Source: Calliphora vicina
Taxonomy: Eukaryota; Arthropoda; Insecta; Diptera; Calliphoridae
DNA: 64,000 bases
Assembly: GCF_958450345.1 (NCBI RefSeq)
Contig: NC_088780.1
Span: forward strand, 40,788,033 to 40,852,032
Direction of reading: 5' to 3'
The notes beneath the pieces were generated by a model. That model saw only the letters and a list, made by a program, of their open reading frames with translations. It was not told the origin of the DNA and searched no databases. The translations under genes were made by a program, and so were the position numbers. Positions 59,547 to 64,000 of this stretch are shown here, one piece after another. The first letter of the stretch is position 1; every line of letters starts with the position of its first letter.

Positions 59547-60415
59547 CTAGCTGACGCGATTTGTGAATTTGTGAGAAGCGGTTTGAAAAGGGATAAAAAT
59601 TGTTAAAAACAAAAAAAAACGTACTATTGAATGATAATTTTTATTCATATAGGACATAGAATAAAATATGCATATATACTGAGAGACAAAGAACCAAAGT
59701 TTGTTGTCAAAAACCTAAGTCTTGCAACAACAGAATACATGTAGATCAATGCACATATTTTGAGTTTTTATATAAAAAATCGATTTTTGTTAAGAAATAT
59801 GAGTGATCACAGATCGAGCTCTTTTTCTGGATTAAACGCTTATTGGCCAAGTTATTAGCGAATTTTGATATTTTGAGTTTTTATATAATCGATTTTTGTT
59901 CAGAAATATGAGTGATCACACAACGAGCTGCTTATCTTGATTTAACGCTTATTGGCCAAGTTATTAGAGAATTTAGATATTTTGAGTTTTTATATAAAAA
60001 TCGATTTTTGTTAAGAAATATGAGTGTTCACAGATCGAGCTTTTTTCTTGATTTAACGCTTATTGGCCAAATTATTAGCGAATTTAGATATTTTGAGTTT
60101 TTATATAAAAAATAGATTTCAGAAATATGAGTGATCACATATCGAGCTCCTTTTCTTGATTAAACGCTTATTGGCCAACTTATTAGCGAATTTAGATATT
60201 TTGAGTTTTTATATAAAAAATCTATTTTTGTTCAGAAATATGAGTGATCACAGATCGAGCTCTTTTTCTTGATAAAACGCTTATTGGCCAAGTTATTAGC
60301 GAATTTAGAGTTTTTATATAAGAAATCGATTTTTGTTAAGAAACATGAGTGATCACAGATAGAGTTCCTTTTCTTGAGTCAACGCTTATTGGCCAAGTTA
60401 TTAGCGATCGTAGAC
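59547..60415 (-). repeat. 113-bp array in inverse orientation, next to a CTAG end
   Basis: Six 113-bp units in reverse orientation (ttggccaagttatt near 59846, 59955, 60063, 60170, 60284 and 60390). The flank at 59553-59660 is the counterpart of 25641-25820. On the minus strand the flank ends cgcgtcagCTAGT at 59546-59550, like a Helitron 3' terminus. A family E fragment (59690-59760) interrupts flank and array. Confidence 0.75.
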
Positions 60416-60596
60416 ATGGACAATTATTTATTTATGTAAAAGGGGGCGTGTTCAATTTTTCATTCCGTAAAAACCTAAGTTGGGCTATGACCAACATTTA
60501 AAAAAAATTTGTCCGGCCGTTCTCTACTGATGCAATTACCAACGAACGACATTTGATTTTTATTTATATAGAAGATTATACATGTTTTTAATAAAA

Positions 60597-60980
60597 ACAA
60601 AACAAGTAAAAAAATATGATGAGTCAAAACCAACCTTATAATACATCACAATGAGTAAATTTCAATAATTTATTTTCGGAAGTGGTCCTTATATGGGAGC
60701 TATGAGCAGTTATTGTAGGATCGCCATGAGGTGAAGCCGTGAGACTTTTTATATATGAAACCAATTATGAACCGATCGATGAAATTATGTCATATGATTT
60801 ATGTATACATGAAACATATTTCTGTTTAATTCTATGTGTATTCCAAAATTTTTAAAGTAATATGCTCTTTAAAATGATTTCCGGAAGTGGGCTTTATATT
60901 GGAGCTATGACTGATTATGGACCGATCATCTTAAAATTAAGAGATATGACAATATATATAAATTGTATAAATTAAACATT
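60597..60980 (-). repeat. Degenerate composite-family relic
   Basis: Starts aaacaagtaaaaaaat and continues with tcggaagtggtccttatatg, ggagctatgagcagttat and gattatggaccgatcat blocks, typical of module-A-like units. Confidence 0.6.
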
Positions 60981-61019
60981 TATGACCTATAAAGTCCTAT
61001 TTCGTGGAATACCTTCCCA

Positions 61020-61500
61020 CTATTAAATAAACGATGTTCCAGAAACCTGATGCATAGATCTCCTAATGGCGGGAAATGAAATAGTCCTCATTCTGAAGTC
61101 ATTATAGGGCAGGCCAAGTCTCCTCGCATGGTTGCGAAATATTCAGCAACCGGTTATCACCGCCACTGTATTTCTTAATTGTGAGCGTATCATGCCAAGA
61201 AGATATGTTGTCTGCCCTCGGTTTATTCATGGCCATATCATTCTAGTAATCGTTTCACACCCCCATCATGCCTCAGCGAGCTCATAGTGAAGATTACTAA
61301 TTTGCTGCTTTATGAAGTAATGTCTCCGTCAGGCATCATGTCGCCTTTTATCGCCAAATCACTAACAACACTGTTGCCCAAAATATCTCCGTACCCACTG
61401 TTGAATGTCTTGCTAACCTATTTAAGGATGCTCGGCATTTCTGGACTATGTCCAATATAGTGTTCACACCTGCCAGGTATGTAGTAGTCATAGAAAATAT
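61020..61500. other. GC-richer unrecognised block
   Basis: Base composition here is clearly less AT-rich than the surroundings, with coding-like texture. Every frame on both strands is broken by stops and I recognise no protein. It is perhaps an old retroelement or gene relic. Confidence 0.35.
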
Positions 61501-61676
61501 TGTTATTCAGTAATTGCCAGAATTCACAGATTTTCCTGGGTTAAAGTACCCTAAGCATTAATTTTAGCTGAAAAATGCTATAACCTTTTTACTCATATTT
61601 GCAAATCCTGGTATATATTTGCCTAACTGTATGTTACGTTTGATAAAACTGAGCTAGTACGTTGAAATTCTAATAC

Positions 61677-62453
61677 AGGTACATTAGGGTGACCCTTAAT
61701 AAGCGAAAGTTGGATCTTGGCCATTCTCACCACCAGTTAGGGGAACATTAGTAAAAAAAAATCATCCTGAAAAAATTTAAGAAAAAACGGAAAAACTATA
61801 AGAGACATTTTCATAATTTTTTTAAATTTTTATTCCCTATTATATTCTTAATAAATCCCAATGAGATGATCAAAAAATTCTGAAATTTGTTTAACAAATT
61901 TATTAAAAATTTGTAAATGGAGTTTTGAAACTGCCGTTAAAAAAATTTTATTTTTTTGGTCATACCTACGAATAGGTTAACGGTATCCGACGAAGACAAA
62001 AACTCATAAACAAGTAAATGTGGACATATTTGAAGTAAAAATGAGCTTTTATTTTAATATTTTTCAAAATATGTTAATTTTTTTCCTACATTTCTTGTTC
62101 TAGTTGCCTAAGACACGTTAATGGTCTGGCAAATTTTTAATAACTTTAACATTTTTTGACCAATTTCTGTTTTTTATGTCTTATTAGAACGGCAATTGCG
62201 TACGAATTTCTATTCTTTTAAATTAAATTCCAAAAGTAATTTCTTAATGGCAAAATTTTTACAAAAACTGAAAAAATGCATTTTTTCCCTTGTAAATGCA
62301 TCTCAAAATTTCAGGGGGCTTGCGGCACGTCTTAACCCCAACCGATTTACCTAAATTTTTTCAGGATGATTTTTTTACTAATGTTCACCAAACTGTGGGG
62401 TGAGAATGGCCAAAATCCAACTTTCGTTTATTAAGGGCCACCCTAAGGTACAT
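61677..62453. mobile_element. hAT MITE, 761 bp, family T copy 1
   Basis: Ends TAGGGTGACCCTTAATAAGC (61685) and reverse-complemented TAGGGTGGCCCTTAATAAAC (62445). They continue as inverted repeats for roughly 100 bp, with cattctcacc and aacattagtaaaaaaa blocks. Flanked by exact AGGTACAT at 61677-61684 and 62446-62453. No transposase. Fragments of the interior recur at 20524-20600 and 26829-27010. Confidence 0.87.
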
Positions 62454-62784
62454 ATCACGTACATGAATATATGAGTGTCAGTAGTTCTTATGTTTAACGC
62501 GGGTTAAATTGTGACTAACACAACAGTGGAGTATCGAAAAACATATACATACACAATTTTGTTTGTGACCTCTGATCTCCAAATTTCTATGAAATTTTAG
62601 TAATAATAAAACCAAGTCATTTCAGGCGATATCACATTTCGGTATCGTTAGAAATAACTCCTTTAATATCAAAAAAGTAAGAGTATATGTATATTGAACT
62701 TGTTTAAAAACATTAACGTGGTTTAACCGATTTTATATTACTAGATAATATAATAATATCAATGTTAAATTTAACCTTGCTAGA

Positions 62785-63707
62785 TTCATGCATCAAAGGA
62801 TTATATTCAAGCAGCATCTATTTTCCTTGAATACCCAGCTGAAGAATTAACTGTAATATGTATATTGCCCACCACGTTATTCGATGACAAAGGAGAAATT
62901 TAAAAAAAAATATTTTTAATACTGGGAGACCGGTTTCTGGGTTGTGGAGACTACACCGCCAAATATACATATTGAGGTTTGCGATTGGTGAACCAAAGAG
63001 GTGCACAAAGATCTAGTTGATTGCAAAATTTGCTTAGATTTCGTGTCTCCTTGACACTCAACTTATTGGCCAACTGATCCCAGAAAAATGTCTGATCTAA
63101 TAGACTTCGCCGTGTGTAGAAATATTAGTCGAAGTTCAATATTTACAGAAATATCTTATGATCCATCTTCTGACCATTCTCCTGTAATTGTTACTTATTG
63201 CGAGTAATTGTTGCTTATTTTATAGCTATTGATAAATCGGCTCTGGAACAAGCTAAGTGTCAAATTCCTCCATTACCTAATACGCTTATTTCAAATTCTT
63301 CTCGAAAAGAATGGAAACATAATAGATCACCTGCTTCAAAGTAGAGGATGTCCACAGCAGTACGAAAACTGAGTCCCTCATTTAGATAACACTAAGCCAC
63401 CGGTAGAGGCACAAAGCGCTTCAATAAAAGCTGACGGTACTTGGAACGAAGTTACGTTACGGTTACTGGAGTCTTATCTATCGGATCAACTTTTCGGAGT
63501 TAAGTACAATGATTATGTGTTTAGATAATACAAGATTAGATCTTGCGTTCCGAAGGAAAGTGTACTAGGACCTACTTTATATTTAATTTACACCTCTGAC
63601 GTGCCTAAGTGCGATAAATTAACAATATTTACTGATGATACTGTCATTATTAACTCACATGAAAACTAATCTAGTCAACTAGAAAATAACTTCAAACGTG
63701 TGGAGAC
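62785..63707 (+). pseudogene. jockey-type endonuclease-RT pseudogene
   Basis: Across frames, the plus strand reads an apurinic-type endonuclease, then RT. Endonuclease blocks: IQAASIFLEYPAEELTVIC near 62805-62860; LGDRFLGCGDYTAKYTYWG near 62920-62980, equivalent to the GGDYNAKHxxWG motif of jockey; TYWPTDPRKMSDLIDFAV near 63060-63115; and SDHSPVIVTY near 63170-63200. RT blocks: LESYLSDQLFGVKYND near 63465-63515; VPKESVLGPTLYLIYTSDVP near 63550-63610; and the catalytic region as FTDDTVI near 63625, with Thr replacing the usual Ala but both Asp kept. Several stops and frame changes make it inactive. About 0.7 kb of sequence between endonuclease and RT is missing. It is cut off by the hAT element starting at 63708, so the remainder probably continues beyond that insertion. 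Confidence 0.85.
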
Positions 63708-64000
63708 TAGGGTGGCCCTTAATAAACGAAAGTTGAATATTGGCCATTCTCACCCCCCAGTTTGGTGAACATTAGTAAAAAAATCATCCCGAAAATTTTT
63801 TTAGGTAAATCGGTTGGGGTTACGACGTGCAAGCCCTCTGAAGTTTTGAGATGCAAAACTTTTTAGTTTTTGTAAAAAATTTTCCATTAAAAAATTACTT
63901 TTGCAATTTAATTTAAAAGAATTGAAATATGTACGTAATTGTCGTTCTAATGAGAAAGAAAAAACAGAAATTGGTCAAAAAATGTTAAAGTTATTAAAAA
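63708..64000. mobile_element. hAT MITE family T copy 2, runs off window
   Basis: Begins TAGGGTGGCCCTTAATAAAC and follows the reverse complement of the 61685-62445 element (cattctcacc, aaaaatcatcc, aaatcggttggggtta blocks) to the window end, so it is in the opposite orientation. The right end and second duplication copy are outside the window. The candidate duplication on the left is gtggagac. Confidence 0.85.

Overview
This window contains no intact host gene that I can recognise. It is AT-rich, intergenic or heterochromatin-like DNA built almost entirely from nested transposable elements and their relics. The mixture points to an insect, most likely a higher (calyptrate-like) fly: jockey-type and other non-LTR retrotransposons, mariner, Tc1 and Tigger relics, many hAT-type elements, a P-element-like MITE, TTAA-flanked piggyBac-type elements, Helitron-type CTAG ends, and candidate introns of 56-64 nt. 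The species is an inference.

The dominant component is a composite non-coding repeat made of module A (about 1.86 kb, with an internal degenerate repeat of about 152 bp) and module B (about 0.57 kb). Full A+B copies lie at 2817-5262, 17881-20321, 21232-23669 and 36006-38439. A tandem array A-A-A'-B'-B-B lies at 8453-15780. Shorter or older relatives lie at 30754-31330, 45526-46775, 48190-49920, 55155-55910, 55957-56658, 58484-58760 and 60597-60980. Several families share a GGGTAT-containing hairpin at one end. At the other end they share a second hairpin, followed by CTTACTTGTTT. The hairpin stems differ in sequence between families but keep their pairing, which resembles non-autonomous rolling-circle (Helentron/DINE-like) elements. 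This is the best candidate for an under-described system here.

Region by region. 0.9-2.5 kb: 5'-truncated non-LTR retrotransposon with an open RT frame, an 84-bp target duplication and a snap-back 5' end. 2.6-7.0 kb: hAT-type element carrying a composite and a TTAA-flanked element. 7.5-8.25 kb: terminal-inverted-repeat (TIR) element. 8.45-15.8 kb: tandem composite array with a P-like MITE inside it. 17.9-23.7 kb: two composites in inverted orientation. 23.7-25.6 kb: 113-bp satellite-like array split by a retrotransposon fragment. 25.9-26.8 kb: Tigger/pogo-like element with a transposase relic. 27.4-28.8 kb: mariner pseudogene split by a jockey fragment. 29 kb: hAT MITE. 33.5-38.6 kb: hAT-type element carrying candidate captured exons, a palindromic minisatellite and a composite. 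40.5-41.5 kb: piggyBac-type element. 43.3-44.4 kb: Tc1-like pseudogene with a 187-bp inverted duplication. 45.5-52 kb: paired diverged repeats that reveal empty and filled insertion sites. 54.4-56.9 kb: hAT-type element with two family-C repeats. 59.5-60.4 kb: second 113-bp array next to a Helitron-like end. 61.7-62.4 and 63.7 kb onward: hAT MITEs of one family, the second interrupting a jockey endonuclease-RT pseudogene.

Most open frames in the window are identical only because the repeats are near-identical. I do not regard them as genes.
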